Shown: piece by piece, positions 35,592 through 44,069 of the stretch
How positions within the stretch are numbered: position 1 is the stretch's first letter
Layout: each line of letters opens with the position of its first letter
Assembly (NCBI RefSeq): GCF_000184345.1
Contig: NC_017583.1
Span: 248,001 to 312,000 of the forward strand
DNA from: Spirochaeta thermophila DSM 6578
GTDB taxonomy: Bacteria > Spirochaetota > Spirochaetia > Winmispirales > Winmispiraceae
Length of the DNA stretch: 64,000 nt
Direction: 5' to 3'
Program-made: the position numbers and the translations under genes
Notes under the pieces: generated by a model
Databases searched by the model: none
What the model was told of the DNA's origin: nothing
The model's input: the letters and a program-made list of their open reading frames with translations, nothing else

Positions 35592-37689
35592 ATTGTGAGA
35601 GGGTCTCCGAGAGGGCCTGTATGTGGGTGCGGTTCTCCTCACTCTGGGCGCGGACCTTGAGGATGGAGTCCACGATGCGGGATGTGCCCTCTTCCACCTC
35701 ACGTATGGCCTGCTTCACCTCTTCGGTGATCTCCTTGAGGTTGGTGGTGGCTTCCAGTATCTGCCTGTTGCCCTCTTCCATCTCCCGGGCGCCGCTCCTC
35801 ACCTGGTGGGTGAGGTCCTTCATCTCCACGAGGGAGGAGACGATCTCCTGGCTCCCGCTCCGTTGTTGGGTAAGGGCCGCCTGAATCTCCTGGATGAGGC
35901 CGGTCAGCTCGTTGATCCTCCCCAGGATCGTGCCGAAGGCGGTATCCGCCTCCCCAGAGGCTGCGGCCATCTGTTCGATGGCTCTGGTGATGTCCTTGAT
36001 CTGGAGCCGGATCCGTTTGGAGTGTGCCCCCGATTCCTCGGCCAGCTTTCGGATCTCATCGGCCACCACGGCGAAGCCCTTGCCCCTTTCTCCCGCATGG
36101 GCCGCCTCTATGGCGGCGTTCATCGCGAGGAGGTTGGTCTGTGAAGCGATTGTCGCGATGACGGTGTTGGCGTCCTGGAGTTTTGCTGAGGCCTCCTGGA
36201 CCAGGGTGGTGAGATCGATGAGGGAGGAGAGCTTCTCCTTGCCGGTGTCGGAGGCCTGGTGGAGGTCCTCGACCCCCTTCATGAGCCGATTCGCGACCTC
36301 CGCGAGGGAGTCTATGTTGGCCACGAGCTCTTCGATAGAAGCCGAGGATGCTTCTATAGTGGACGCTTGTCGTTCGATGGCTCTTGTGAGGGCCTCTATG
36401 TTTTTCGCCATCTGCTCCATGGCTGCCGAGGTTTCCACCACACTGGTGGTCTGGTTGTGGGCGTGCTGGGTGAGTTGTTCCATGGTGCGCTGTATTTGCT
36501 CGACCGCGGTGGATGTCTCCTCGGCGATCTGTTCCAGGGTGATGCCCGTGTGCTCGAGTGCCCCCATCCTGCGCTGTACGTCGAGAAGAAGGTTCCGGAG
36601 GGTGGCGAGGAATTCTCTCAAGAGGAGGAAGATGTAGGCGATTTCGTCGTCGCCTCTCACCCGTGGCTGCACGGTGAGATCGCCCTGCGAGGCTCTGGTG
36701 AAGTATGTCTGAAGGAGTTCGATTCTCTTTCCCACCAATGCCCGGAGTATGAGGAGGATCAATACTACTGCCCCGGCCAGGCCGAGAAGGATCATGCCTG
36801 CCGAGTAGGTGAAACTCCGACGGAGGGTCGAGAGGAGGTCAGCCTCTTCAATAGAGAAAGCCACGGCCCAGGGCATATCCTCCTGGGGGATCCAGTAGTA
36901 GGCGACCACGATGTTGCCCCTTCCCCCTTTCAGGGAGAGGGAGCCGGCGGTGCTTCCCTTGTTCGTTCGTTCGGTTGAAAGGGCCTGGAAGAGTGGAGTA
37001 TCCCGAAACGAAGAGAGGAGTTGTGTGGCATCTCTGTACCCGAGGACCGTGCCGTCGTCGTCGATGAGAATGGTGCTTCCGGTCTTCCCCTGTGAGTGGT
37101 AAAGGAAGCGTACGAACAGGAAATAGAGGTCCAATCCCCAGGCCAGATACCCTTCGAGTTCTTCGCTCCCGGGTCGGAATACGGGTGTCACCAAATAGGC
37201 GAGGACTCCTCCCTGCGTGGGAAGGTAGGTGTCGAGGAGGACGGGTGACCGGGTACGGCTGTAGTTCGATGCGATCGAAGATGGAGAGAGACCGAGCTGT
37301 GACACCGCGCTCCTGTCTCGTTCTGCGAGGGCGTCTCCCGAGGGGGAGAGGAATATCACGTCCTTGCATACCCCTTCGGTCTGGAGTGAGATGGTGGTTT
37401 CCACCTCATCGAGAAGCGAAAGGGTGGGGTTCCGGAACGCCGAGAGGACGTTGGGGTTCTGGGAGGAAAGTTGAAGGAGGAGTCTCATTTGAGAGATGTA
37501 GATCCGCAGGAGAGTCCCCCCCTCCTCCACGATCTCCGTGAGGTTCTCTTTCTGCACGGTGAGGACATATTCCCTTACGTTCCCATAAGTGAGGACGAGC
37601 GTGACGGCACCTGCGATCCCCATGACGAGAAGTATGGCGAGTGTGAGACGTATGAAGAGTTTACCCGGTCCGAGTTTTCGTTTCGGCAT
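35566..37689 (-). CDS. methyl-accepting chemotaxis protein with double-Cache-type sensor
   Basis: A 707-residue transmembrane chemoreceptor. It has a first membrane helix at about 12-34, a large extracytoplasmic dCache-like domain (about 40-300, with [17 protein letters not shown] and [15 protein letters not shown]), a second helix at about 305-330 and a HAMP-like stretch. A long signalling coiled coil follows, with its tip at about 510-545 ([37 protein letters not shown]). The last residues KIHEEEE are acidic, without a CheR-binding pentapeptide that I recognise. AGGAGG precedes the ATG at 37689, and a very good promoter lies upstream. Confidence 0.92.
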   Translation of the reverse strand: MPKRKLGPGKLFIRLTLAILLVMGIAGAVTLVLTYGNVREYVLTVQKENLTEIVEEGGTLLRIYISQMRLLLQLSSQNPNVLSAFRNPTLSLLDEVETTISLQTEGVCKDVIFLSPSGDALAERDRSAVSQLGLSPSSIASNYSRTRSPVLLDTYLPTQGGVLAYLVTPVFRPGSEELEGYLAWGLDLYFLFVRFLYHSQGKTGSTILIDDDGTVLGYRDATQLLSSFRDTPLFQALSTERTNKGSTAGSLSLKGGRGNIVVAYYWIPQEDMPWAVAFSIEEADLLSTLRRSFTYSAGMILLGLAGAVVLILLILRALVGKRIELLQTYFTRASQGDLTVQPRVRGDDEIAYIFLLLREFLATLRNLLLDVQRRMGALEHTGITLEQIAEETSTAVEQIQRTMEQLTQHAHNQTTSVVETSAAMEQMAKNIEALTRAIERQASTIEASSASIEELVANIDSLAEVANRLMKGVEDLHQASDTGKEKLSSLIDLTTLVQEASAKLQDANTVIATIASQTNLLAMNAAIEAAHAGERGKGFAVVADEIRKLAEESGAHSKRIRLQIKDITRAIEQMAAASGEADTAFGTILGRINELTGLIQEIQAALTQQRSGSQEIVSSLVEMKDLTHQVRSGAREMEEGNRQILEATTNLKEITEEVKQAIREVEEGTSRIVDSILKVRAQSEENRTHIQALSETLSQFKIHEEEE

Positions 37690-37713
37690 GGAATCCTCCT
37701 CGTTCTCCTGTTC

Positions 37714-37742
37714 ACTATAGGGCAAACGCGGTCGGTGTGCAA
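37714..37742 (-). promoter_or_regulatory. sigma-70-like promoter of the Cache chemoreceptor gene
   Basis: On the minus strand TTGCAC (37737-37742), 17 bases, TATAGT (37714-37719). The ATG at 37689 follows after an AGGAGG. Confidence 0.65.
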
Positions 37743-37781
37743 CATCGAGATTCATACCTGTGAGAGAAGGGAAATCAAGAA

Positions 37782-37805
37782 GGGCTGCTTCATGCGAAGC
37801 AGCCC
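37782..37805. terminator. perfect GC-rich hairpin in the intergenic region
   Basis: GGGCTGCTTC (37782-37791) and GAAGCAGCCC (37796-37805) form a 10-bp perfect stem with a four-base loop. On the minus strand a T-rich TTCTTGATTT follows, so it could stop leftward transcription. I see no gene to its right on the minus strand, so its owner is unclear. Confidence 0.5.
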
Positions 37806-38162
37806 AAATGGAAGGGGGTTATTATGGGGGAGGGATTCACCGATAACATAAGCAATTAGCGTGCCAAGAGATAGGAAGGGATTGTTCATGATATCTTGTT
37901 CCTATGAAAAGAGATGTCTGAGAATACGAATGGAGGAGGGATGTGCTTTCAGGTGATTTCTATGCGTTTTGCAATGCATGCTGGGGCTGTTATGCATATT
38001 GGAATTGCAGGGGCTGGGCTGATGGTATGCAAAGAGCATAGAAGCGAGGGTGGACTATGCACTGTGCCATGCAGATGGAAGAGCGACGAGGGGACGAAAG
38101 GAAGGGCGATGTATATCTCACGACAGGACAAGGCGAAAGAGTGGTGGGAAGTCAGAAAAGAT
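37806..38162. other. non-coding control region with repeated ATGCA motifs
   Basis: About 360 bases, poorer in GC than the genes around it, with no convincing coding frame. ATGCA occurs five times on the plus strand within 100 bases (37974, 37992, 38027, 38057 and 38069). One copy lies within the palindrome TATGCATA at 37991-37998. These sites lie 90-190 bases upstream of a sigma-54-type promoter, the usual distance for enhancer elements. Confidence 0.45.
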
Positions 38163-38178
38163 TGGCACGGTTCCTGCT
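38163..38178 (+). promoter_or_regulatory. sigma-54 (RpoN)-type promoter
   Basis: TGGCACGGTTCCTGCT matches the -24/-12 consensus TGGCAYRNNNNTTGCW at every fixed position but one. The GG and GC doublets are exactly ten bases apart. The predicted start near 38189 gives a leader of about 25 bases, with GGAGG before the ATG at 38214. Confidence 0.7.
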
Positions 38179-38213
38179 TGTTGATGTCCGAAACACCAGA
38201 TGGAGGATATACT

Positions 38214-38867
38214 ATGAAGCACAGAGACAAGAGAACCTTGGTGCTCGGATCGATGCTCCTGGTTCTCCTGGGACTGCTGCTCACCGTAGGATGCGCCAAC
38301 CCGGTGAACAGCGATATCGAACGTATCGCGGCTTCCGTGACGTCGGAAGACGGATCCCAGACCACGGACGATGCCGACCTCTCCGGCGATACTTCTCAGA
38401 GCGGGAACGAGTCTTCGGAGGATTTTACGGCGACACAGAGTGGAGAGGATCCACAGCAGACGGTTTCCCAGGGGAGCGATGACGGGGCCGGGGCGGTGAG
38501 TTCTGACGAGCAGGGTGCGGTCGAGCAGCCTGAGGCCGTGGCGGGCGGAGACGCCGCTGAGGCGGAAGAGGATTCCCTCCTTGCGGCTCTCGAAGAAGCG
38601 GTGGCCGCATCGAAGGATCTGGCAGGGAAGGTCGTCATCGACGGAGCGGGGTATCTCGTGATCAGCACCGACCAGGGGACGTATGAGCTTGCGATCTCCG
38701 ATGATCCCGAGGAGCTCAGGGACGATCTCCAGGACCTCTGGAAGGAGCACAAGAAGGACAAGGAACTGAAGAGTATCGCCCAGGAACTCCGGAAGATCCT
38801 TGCGTCAGTGACCGAGGCATCCGAGAGAGAGCAGGGCAAGAAGGAAAAAGAAAAGAAGAGGAAGTAG
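38214..38867 (+). CDS. acidic lipoprotein of unknown function
   Basis: A 217-residue protein. The N-terminal MKHRDKRTLVLGSMLLVLL leads to the lipobox LTVGC, so it should be a lipoprotein. A long Asp/Glu/Ser/Gln/Gly-rich, probably disordered segment follows (about 35-115). A small domain of about 60 residues comes next (KVVIDGAGYLVISTDQGTYEL), and then a lysine-rich end (GKKEKEKKRK). No family is recognised. The charge layout suggests a surface or envelope-anchoring role, but that is a guess. It is monocistronic, between a sigma-54-type promoter and a strong terminator. Confidence 0.75.
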   Translation: MKHRDKRTLVLGSMLLVLLGLLLTVGCANPVNSDIERIAASVTSEDGSQTTDDADLSGDTSQSGNESSEDFTATQSGEDPQQTVSQGSDDGAGAVSSDEQGAVEQPEAVAGGDAAEAEEDSLLAALEEAVAASKDLAGKVVIDGAGYLVISTDQGTYELAISDDPEELRDDLQDLWKEHKKDKELKSIAQELRKILASVTEASEREQGKKEKEKKRK

Positions 38868-38894
38868 CAGAACCTTTCTCTCATCCCTCCTTGG

Positions 38895-38925
38895 CAGGTG
38901 GGGGAATCCCCCCCACCTGTTTTTT
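38895..38925 (+). terminator. intrinsic terminator after the sigma-54-linked lipoprotein gene
   Basis: CAGGTGGGGG (38895-38904) and CCCCCACCTG (38910-38919) form a 10-bp stem with a five-base loop, followed by TTTTTT (38920-38925). The T-run touches the stop codon of the convergent mannosidase gene. Confidence 0.85.
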
Positions 38926-41353
38926 ATCGATACGTCTCCCTGAGGTGCATCACCGAGACGCGGGAGGGATCGAGGGTGATCCCCTCTTCTCTCGGGATGA
39001 ACCGGATGTTCCTCTCCTCTCCTGGGAGGAGGTGAAGACAGTTGTCCGAGAATCTGCCGCCGGGGTGATCGAGTACCACGAAGAAGGCGGGAGCGTCGGT
39101 GGTGAGGGTGATCCGATCGCCTTCCACGGTCGTATGGACCACGGCTCTTGCAAGGGGACACTGCTTGGGGAGGGAAAGGAAGTGCGTGTTGCTCGTCCGC
39201 ATCCCGTTCTCGAGTTCGAGCCCGAGCCGGACGAAGGTGCGGTGGGGATCTATTCCCTGTCGATCAAGGGGGACCTGCTCGATGATGGAGGCTGCTTCCC
39301 CTTCGAGACATACTTCCCATTCGATGCGGTTCTTCTCCTTCCCCTCAAAGTCGTAGAAGGTGGCGGAGAGTCTCCCCGGAAGCGGTTCTCTCGTATCGTT
39401 GTAGACGACCACCGTGAGGATCCTGGGGGTCTTCATGAAAGCGGCCGTGTGCACCGGGGCGAAGGCCCTCCCCACCACGTAGTGGAGGGGTTTCCAGCGA
39501 CCCGTGTATTCTATGGAAGACCAGGAGGCCACCGGCCAGTTGTCGTTGAGCTGCCAGTAGAGGATCCCCATGTTCCGTGGTCGTAGGGCACGCCAGTATT
39601 CCACCGCGTGTTGGATCCCGTAGGCCTGTTGTACCTGGCTGAGATAGAGGAAGGCCTCGGGTGATTCGGGGAAGCGGAAATACCTCGCCATGCTCTCGAT
39701 GATGACCCTGTTCCCTTTCGGGCTCCTCTGGTGGTGTTCCATCACGGGGCTCGTGGGATTCATCTGGTCTTCAGGGCAAAAAGTCCTTATGGTCTCGAGA
39801 GATGGGAATGACTGGAAACCGAACTCGCTGCAGAAGCGGGGCCTCACCTGGTAGAATGCGTCGAAGGACTTCCCTCCGTGCCACACGTCCCAGTAGTGCA
39901 TGTCGCCTCGTGAGTCGTCGTGCCAGTTGTAGTCGTAGACATCCCTTCCCGCGGACGGAGAGCTCGGCCAGTAGGGCCTTCCGGGATCGAGGGTGTCACA
40001 GATCCGTCCTATGGTGGCCTCGTAGAGACGATCGAAATCCACGAGATACCGCGCGGGATTGGCTCGCGTCTCCTCGAACCAACCGATGGCACCGAGGTTC
40101 TCGTTGTTTCCGCACCAGAGGACCAGGGAAGGATGGTTTTTGAGCCGTTTCACCTGGTAACGGGCCTCTTCCTCGACCAACCGGAGGAATTCATGGTCGG
40201 AGGGGTACATGGCACAGGCGAACATGAAGTCCTGCCACACCATGATGCCGAGCTGGTCACACAGGTCGTAGAAGTAGTCGAGTTCATACTTCCCCCCTCC
40301 CCACACCCTCACCATGTTCATGTGTGCCTCTCTCATGCTTTCGAGGAGGTAGCGCGCCCGGTCCGGGGTTTCCCTCGAAGGGAGGGCGTCCTGAGGGATC
40401 CAGTTTGCACCCTTGCAGAAGACTTCCACCCCGTTCACTTCAAAGGCGAACCGGGATCCATGGGGGTCCTCGTCGGTGATGAGGCGCACGGTGCGGAATC
40501 CCACCCGCTTGTGAACCTGGTGTGATCCGAGCGTCACGTATAGGTCGTAGAGCCTCTGAGGGCCGTAGCCCGCCGGCCACCAACGTTCAGGCGAGCGGAT
40601 ACGGAGGGTGCGGGTGATGGTGGAGGACCCTTCCCCGACCTCAACATGTGCTTCGTGGTGCACTCCGGCGCAGGAGATGGAGAGGGGTATCTCACCCGGC
40701 TCGGAGGAGAGGAACACGACATGGATGTCGAGGAGGCAGTCGTCCCCTTCCCAGCGCTGGTCCGTATGGACGCAACGTATGTAGCCCTCGGATGCGTCGA
40801 TGAGTCCCACCCCGCCGTAGATCCCGGCCACCATGAGGCAGGGGCCCCAGTCCCACCCGGCATGACACTGGGCCTTGCGGACCAGGTTCCTGTGGGGGGA
40901 CTGCACAGGATGAGAGGTGTGAGGAATGGGATAGGGGAGTCGCCCGGCCCTTTCCACGGCCGTCCGCTCCGCCGAACGGATGAGCACCTCGATGGTGTTC
41001 TCGCCTTCTCTGAGATACTCCCCCACCCGGAGTTCCACGGGAAGGAACATGTTCTCCCCCCTTCCTGCGGAGTGGCCGTTTATGAGTACCTCGCAGATGG
41101 TGTCGATGCTCTCTGCCCTGAAGAATACAGGCCCCCTGGGGACCTCCGAAAGGGACACGGTGGTGGAGAGTCTCCAGTCCTCGCGGCCTACCCACTGGAC
41201 TTCGAGCTCATTGGTGCCCTGGTAGGGATCGGGGATGATCCCGGCTTGGATGAGCGCGGAGTGCACGTCCCCCGGTACCTCCATGAGGACCTCGGGGAGG
41301 TCCCTGGTGATGCAGGAGAGGTTCCAGGTTCCGCTCAGGTCGATGTATTTCAT
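38924..41353 (-). CDS. beta-mannosidase, glycoside hydrolase family 2
   Basis: An 809-residue GH2 protein without signal peptide, so intracellular. It begins MKYIDLSGTWNLSCITRDLP. The sugar-binding domain has EVPGDVHSALIQAG and RKAQCHAGWDWGP, an Ig-like domain follows, and the TIM barrel has GANWIPQDALPSR and NMVRVWGGGKYELDYFYDLCD (quoted in part: NMVRVWGGGKYE). The acid/base Glu is in LVLWCGNNEN and the nucleophile Glu in RFCSEFGFQS. It should release mannose from the non-reducing ends of imported manno-oligosaccharides. It diverges from a ROK regulator gene that probably controls it. Confidence 0.92.
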   Translation of the reverse strand: MKYIDLSGTWNLSCITRDLPEVLMEVPGDVHSALIQAGIIPDPYQGTNELEVQWVGREDWRLSTTVSLSEVPRGPVFFRAESIDTICEVLINGHSAGRGENMFLPVELRVGEYLREGENTIEVLIRSAERTAVERAGRLPYPIPHTSHPVQSPHRNLVRKAQCHAGWDWGPCLMVAGIYGGVGLIDASEGYIRCVHTDQRWEGDDCLLDIHVVFLSSEPGEIPLSISCAGVHHEAHVEVGEGSSTITRTLRIRSPERWWPAGYGPQRLYDLYVTLGSHQVHKRVGFRTVRLITDEDPHGSRFAFEVNGVEVFCKGANWIPQDALPSRETPDRARYLLESMREAHMNMVRVWGGGKYELDYFYDLCDQLGIMVWQDFMFACAMYPSDHEFLRLVEEEARYQVKRLKNHPSLVLWCGNNENLGAIGWFEETRANPARYLVDFDRLYEATIGRICDTLDPGRPYWPSSPSAGRDVYDYNWHDDSRGDMHYWDVWHGGKSFDAFYQVRPRFCSEFGFQSFPSLETIRTFCPEDQMNPTSPVMEHHQRSPKGNRVIIESMARYFRFPESPEAFLYLSQVQQAYGIQHAVEYWRALRPRNMGILYWQLNDNWPVASWSSIEYTGRWKPLHYVVGRAFAPVHTAAFMKTPRILTVVVYNDTREPLPGRLSATFYDFEGKEKNRIEWEVCLEGEAASIIEQVPLDRQGIDPHRTFVRLGLELENGMRTSNTHFLSLPKQCPLARAVVHTTVEGDRITLTTDAPAFFVVLDHPGGRFSDNCLHLLPGEERNIRFIPREEGITLDPSRVSVMHLRETYR

Positions 41354-41370
41354 ACTATCTCCTTCTTTTT

Positions 41371-41392
41371 GAAAACTAATATATCAGTTTTC
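41371..41392. promoter_or_regulatory. inverted-repeat operator between beta-mannosidase and ROK genes
   Basis: GAAAACT (41371-41377) and AGTTTTC (41386-41392) are perfect inverted arms separated by eight AT-rich bases. The site lies 18 bases upstream of the mannosidase ATG, where a bound dimer would block transcription. The divergently encoded ROK protein is the obvious candidate binder. Confidence 0.6.
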
Positions 41393-41408
41393 TGGTCATG
41401 ACATGTCT

Positions 41409-41437
41409 TTGACCATGTGGGAAATGTATGATATATT
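41409..41437 (+). promoter_or_regulatory. sigma-70-like promoter of the ROK regulator gene
   Basis: TTGACC (41409-41414), 17 bases, TATATT (41432-41437). Confidence 0.6.
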
Positions 41438-41485
41438 GTCTGAGCCTTCGTATCAACCAGTCAAAAAGATGGGGAGTGATGAATC

Positions 41486-42685
41486 ATGAACGGAAAACGT
41501 CGAACCAAGATAGAGAACATGGGACTCATCCTCCAACAGATCTGGTACGAGGAGGGAATCAGCAGGATCGAAATCGCGAAACGGGTGGGACTCAATAAGT
41601 CCACGGTGACGAACCTCGTGGCCGAGCTCATCGAACTGGGGTTGGTGGAAGAGAGGGCACAGAAGAACGTGGTCTCCACCGGGGGGAGGAAACCCATAGC
41701 GCTGGGATTGAACAAGGAGTATGGGGTCGTCATCGGTGTGGGGGTCCAGGCCGAGGCCATGAGGGCGGTGACCGTGGATCTGGCCGGGACCGTGCTCCTG
41801 AAGTGGCAAAAGGACACCGGCCCCATCACCCGGAGAAACTTCATCCCCCTCTTCCTGGAGGCCATGGAGGAACTCTCGAGGATCCTCGAGGAGAAGGGCT
41901 ACGTCCATGTGCTGGGTGTGGGGATAGGGGCCGGAGGTATCATCAACCCCGAGGACGGGAGTATCGTCTATTCCATCCCCCTCTCCATCTATGAGCCGTT
42001 TCAGGTGTGTGCAGAGCTCGCGGAGTTCCTGGATGTTCCCGTCTTCGTGGAGAACGATTCCAATTGCTGCGCGTGGGGGGAGCTCGCCTTCAAGAAGGGC
42101 GAGTCCTACAGGGATTTCATCTTCGTGCTCGTGGAGTTCAAGGAGGAGCGGTCTCACATCAAGGACTTCGGGGGTGTGGGCGTCGGGTTCGGGATCGTCC
42201 TGGACGGCCGCCTCCATTACGGGCACACGTTTTCCGCGGGGGAATTCAGATCGGTCTTCTCCGAGGGGACCATGCCCTCCCAGTTCTCCCTCTCCCCCGA
42301 GGAGCTCGCTCAACTTCCCCACAACAGGGTGCTGCTCGACAAGTTCCTCCATGAACTGTTCTCGAATCTCGCGTGTATCGTCAACACCCTCAATGTGTCC
42401 CATGTCTTCTTCGGCGGGGATATCGAGGGCCTGGGGGAGGAGATCTGCGATACGTTCATGTCGTATGTGAGAAGGAATTGGATGTATCCCCTCCCCATCC
42501 CGTGTAACGTGTCTCTCTCCTCGCTCCATGATTTCGCCGTGGCGTACGGTGCCGCGGGGATGATTCTCGACAGGATCTTCAGGAACCGTCTCCACCAGAG
42601 CTTCTGGGATAAGAGGGGGGACAAGGCGTTTCTCCCGGTCCTCGTACGGCATACGCTCCCCCTCGTGAAACGGAGTCGTGCATAG
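41486..42685 (+). CDS. ROK-family transcriptional regulator (NagC/XylR type)
   Basis: A 399-residue protein with an N-terminal winged helix-turn-helix (about 10-65: GISRIEIAKRVGLNKSTVTN, then LVEER) and a ROK sugar-kinase-like domain (about 80-399). The latter has VGVGIGAGGIINPEDG, VFVENDSNCCAWGEL and GVGVGFGIVLDGRLHYG. The classical ROK zinc-binding cysteine cluster is not evident, as in some sugar-responsive repressors. It probably senses mannose or manno-oligosaccharides and binds the inverted repeat at 41371-41392. GGGGAGTG precedes the ATG. Confidence 0.88.
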   Translation: MNGKRRTKIENMGLILQQIWYEEGISRIEIAKRVGLNKSTVTNLVAELIELGLVEERAQKNVVSTGGRKPIALGLNKEYGVVIGVGVQAEAMRAVTVDLAGTVLLKWQKDTGPITRRNFIPLFLEAMEELSRILEEKGYVHVLGVGIGAGGIINPEDGSIVYSIPLSIYEPFQVCAELAEFLDVPVFVENDSNCCAWGELAFKKGESYRDFIFVLVEFKEERSHIKDFGGVGVGFGIVLDGRLHYGHTFSAGEFRSVFSEGTMPSQFSLSPEELAQLPHNRVLLDKFLHELFSNLACIVNTLNVSHVFFGGDIEGLGEEICDTFMSYVRRNWMYPLPIPCNVSLSSLHDFAVAYGAAGMILDRIFRNRLHQSFWDKRGDKAFLPVLVRHTLPLVKRSRA

Positions 42686-42694
42686 GTGCATCTC

Positions 42695-43891
42695 TCATTC
42701 GGTGACGAGTATCCTCTCGGGCAGGCCGCCGTCCTCTCTCGTGCTGTGTACGAGAGGGGACGGCGAGAAGAGGTTGTTCCTGGCGGGGATGGGGAGGGGG
42801 ACGGACAGGGGATCGAGGAGGATGTCGAAGGTGTTGCCTTGGAACCGGTTGCCTCCCCGGCTGCCGAGCGGCCCACCTCCCAGGTCGAGTACCGAGCCGG
42901 GAATTTCCCGGATGGTGAGCGCCGTGCCGAGCCGGGTGAAGGTGTCGTCTTCGAGGAGGAGGGAGGGGCTGCCCGTGGTGAGGAGGATCCCCCGGGTGAC
43001 GCCGCTGAAGGTGGTGTTCCGAACCACGATCCGCGGGTTTCCCCGCGCGATGACGGCGGTGGGAGAGAGGGGGCGGGGCCGGGTCGGGCCCATGTAGAAG
43101 TAGCTGTCCTCTATGGTGAGGGTGGTCGCTCCCCCCACTACGACGCCGGCTGTCTCCTCTTCGGACGGGATGCGCAGACGTATCCCCGAGAGCCTCGCCT
43201 GGGTGGGGCCCGAGGGTGGTGAGGGAAGGGTGAGCGGAGCCCCGGTGGAGGGATGGAAGATGAATGGGCGGGAGAGCGAGGTCCTCGCCCCGAAAGGGAG
43301 GCCGCTGTTGATCGTGATCCCCTGTCTGAGTATGGGGTCGTCGCACACGAGGTGCTCGGTGGTCACTCCGGATACGCCGAAGAAGGCGAGGCCCGTATCG
43401 GTGAGCCTTCCGGGGAGCGAGGGGGTGAGGAAACTCACCGCCTCGGCTTCGAAGTCTCCTCCGATCTGGAGGAGCCCGTACTGGAGGATGTTCCTGAAGC
43501 TCACCTCGGAGAGCCGGATGCGGCTCTGGATGGCCAGGATCCCCACCGAGGTGGCCCCTACACCCTGGGAGGGATCTCCACCCTGGATGATGAGATTCGA
43601 AAGGCGGACTTTCCCTGCGTTCTGGACGAGCAGGAGGGGTATGATACGGACCGGCGAGGTGTCGTCGTAGAGAATGGGGAGGGTCCCCTCCTCTCCTTCT
43701 ATCGAGACCGAGGTGCGGATCGAGAAGGGGCCTCGATGTGTTCCCCCCGTGATGACGATCCTGTCTCCGTCACGGGCTCGATCCAGGGCCTCCTGAAGGG
43801 TGGGATAGTCCTCGGGGACCCGGATGTCCTCCGCGGTGATGGTGAAGCACTGGAAGAGGAGTGCCAGGAGAATGACCCTGTGACGGCTCAA
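42695..43891 (-). CDS. exported right-handed beta-helix protein
   Basis: A 398-residue protein with a signal peptide (MSRHRVILLALLFQCFTITA) and repeated short beta-strands typical of pectate-lyase-like beta-helix folds (DUF1565/NosD type). It has VPEDYPTLQEALDRARDGD, VRLSNLIIQGGDPS, LTIEDSYFYMG and IVVRNTTFSGVTRGILL. The start is TTG 43891, with AGGTG seven bases upstream, because the signal peptide begins there. Catalytic residues cannot be assigned. It converges on the ROK gene, with nine bases between stops. Confidence 0.7.
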   Translation of the reverse strand: MSRHRVILLALLFQCFTITAEDIRVPEDYPTLQEALDRARDGDRIVITGGTHRGPFSIRTSVSIEGEEGTLPILYDDTSPVRIIPLLLVQNAGKVRLSNLIIQGGDPSQGVGATSVGILAIQSRIRLSEVSFRNILQYGLLQIGGDFEAEAVSFLTPSLPGRLTDTGLAFFGVSGVTTEHLVCDDPILRQGITINSGLPFGARTSLSRPFIFHPSTGAPLTLPSPPSGPTQARLSGIRLRIPSEEETAGVVVGGATTLTIEDSYFYMGPTRPRPLSPTAVIARGNPRIVVRNTTFSGVTRGILLTTGSPSLLLEDDTFTRLGTALTIREIPGSVLDLGGGPLGSRGGNRFQGNTFDILLDPLSVPLPIPARNNLFSPSPLVHSTREDGGLPERILVTE

Positions 43892-43921
43892 AGGAACACC
43901 TGGATGTCAGAATATATGGAT

Positions 43922-43953
43922 AAAGAAAAACCTGCAGGAACAGCTCCTGCAGG
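43922..43953 (-). terminator. intrinsic terminator of tRNA-Pro
   Basis: On the minus strand CCTGCAGGA and TCCTGCAGG form a 9-bp perfect stem (43931-43953) with a five-base loop, followed by TTTTTCTTT. Confidence 0.8.
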
Positions 43954-43955
43954 AG

Positions 43956-44028
43956 TCGGGCTGGGCGGATTTGAACCGCCGACCCCAGGTCCCCCAGACC
44001 TGTACGCTAACCCCTGCGCTACAGCCCG
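43956..44028 (-). tRNA. tRNA-Pro (anticodon GGG)
   Basis: The minus strand folds into a cloverleaf of 73 bases. The acceptor arms are CGGGCTG and CAGCCCG with discriminator A. The anticodon stem CAGGT/ACCTG encloses the loop CTGGGGG with anticodon GGG, and the T arm contains GGTTCAAATCC. The CCA end is not encoded. It has its own promoter and terminator. Confidence 0.93.
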
Positions 44029-44040
44029 ATGTATGGGTAC

Positions 44041-44069
44041 AAGATAGCACGGAGCGGGGGGTGTGTCAA
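44041..44069 (-). promoter_or_regulatory. promoter of tRNA-Pro
   Basis: On the minus strand TTGACA (44064-44069), 17 bases, TATCTT (44041-44046). The -35 directly abuts the stop codon of gpgS. Confidence 0.7.

Noticed and set aside
37914-38213. Protein-coding extension upstream of the sigma-54-linked lipoprotein
   Set aside because: The frame is open, but it would cross the sigma-54-type promoter. The signal peptide begins at ATG 38214 behind GGAGG, and the upstream residues look random.
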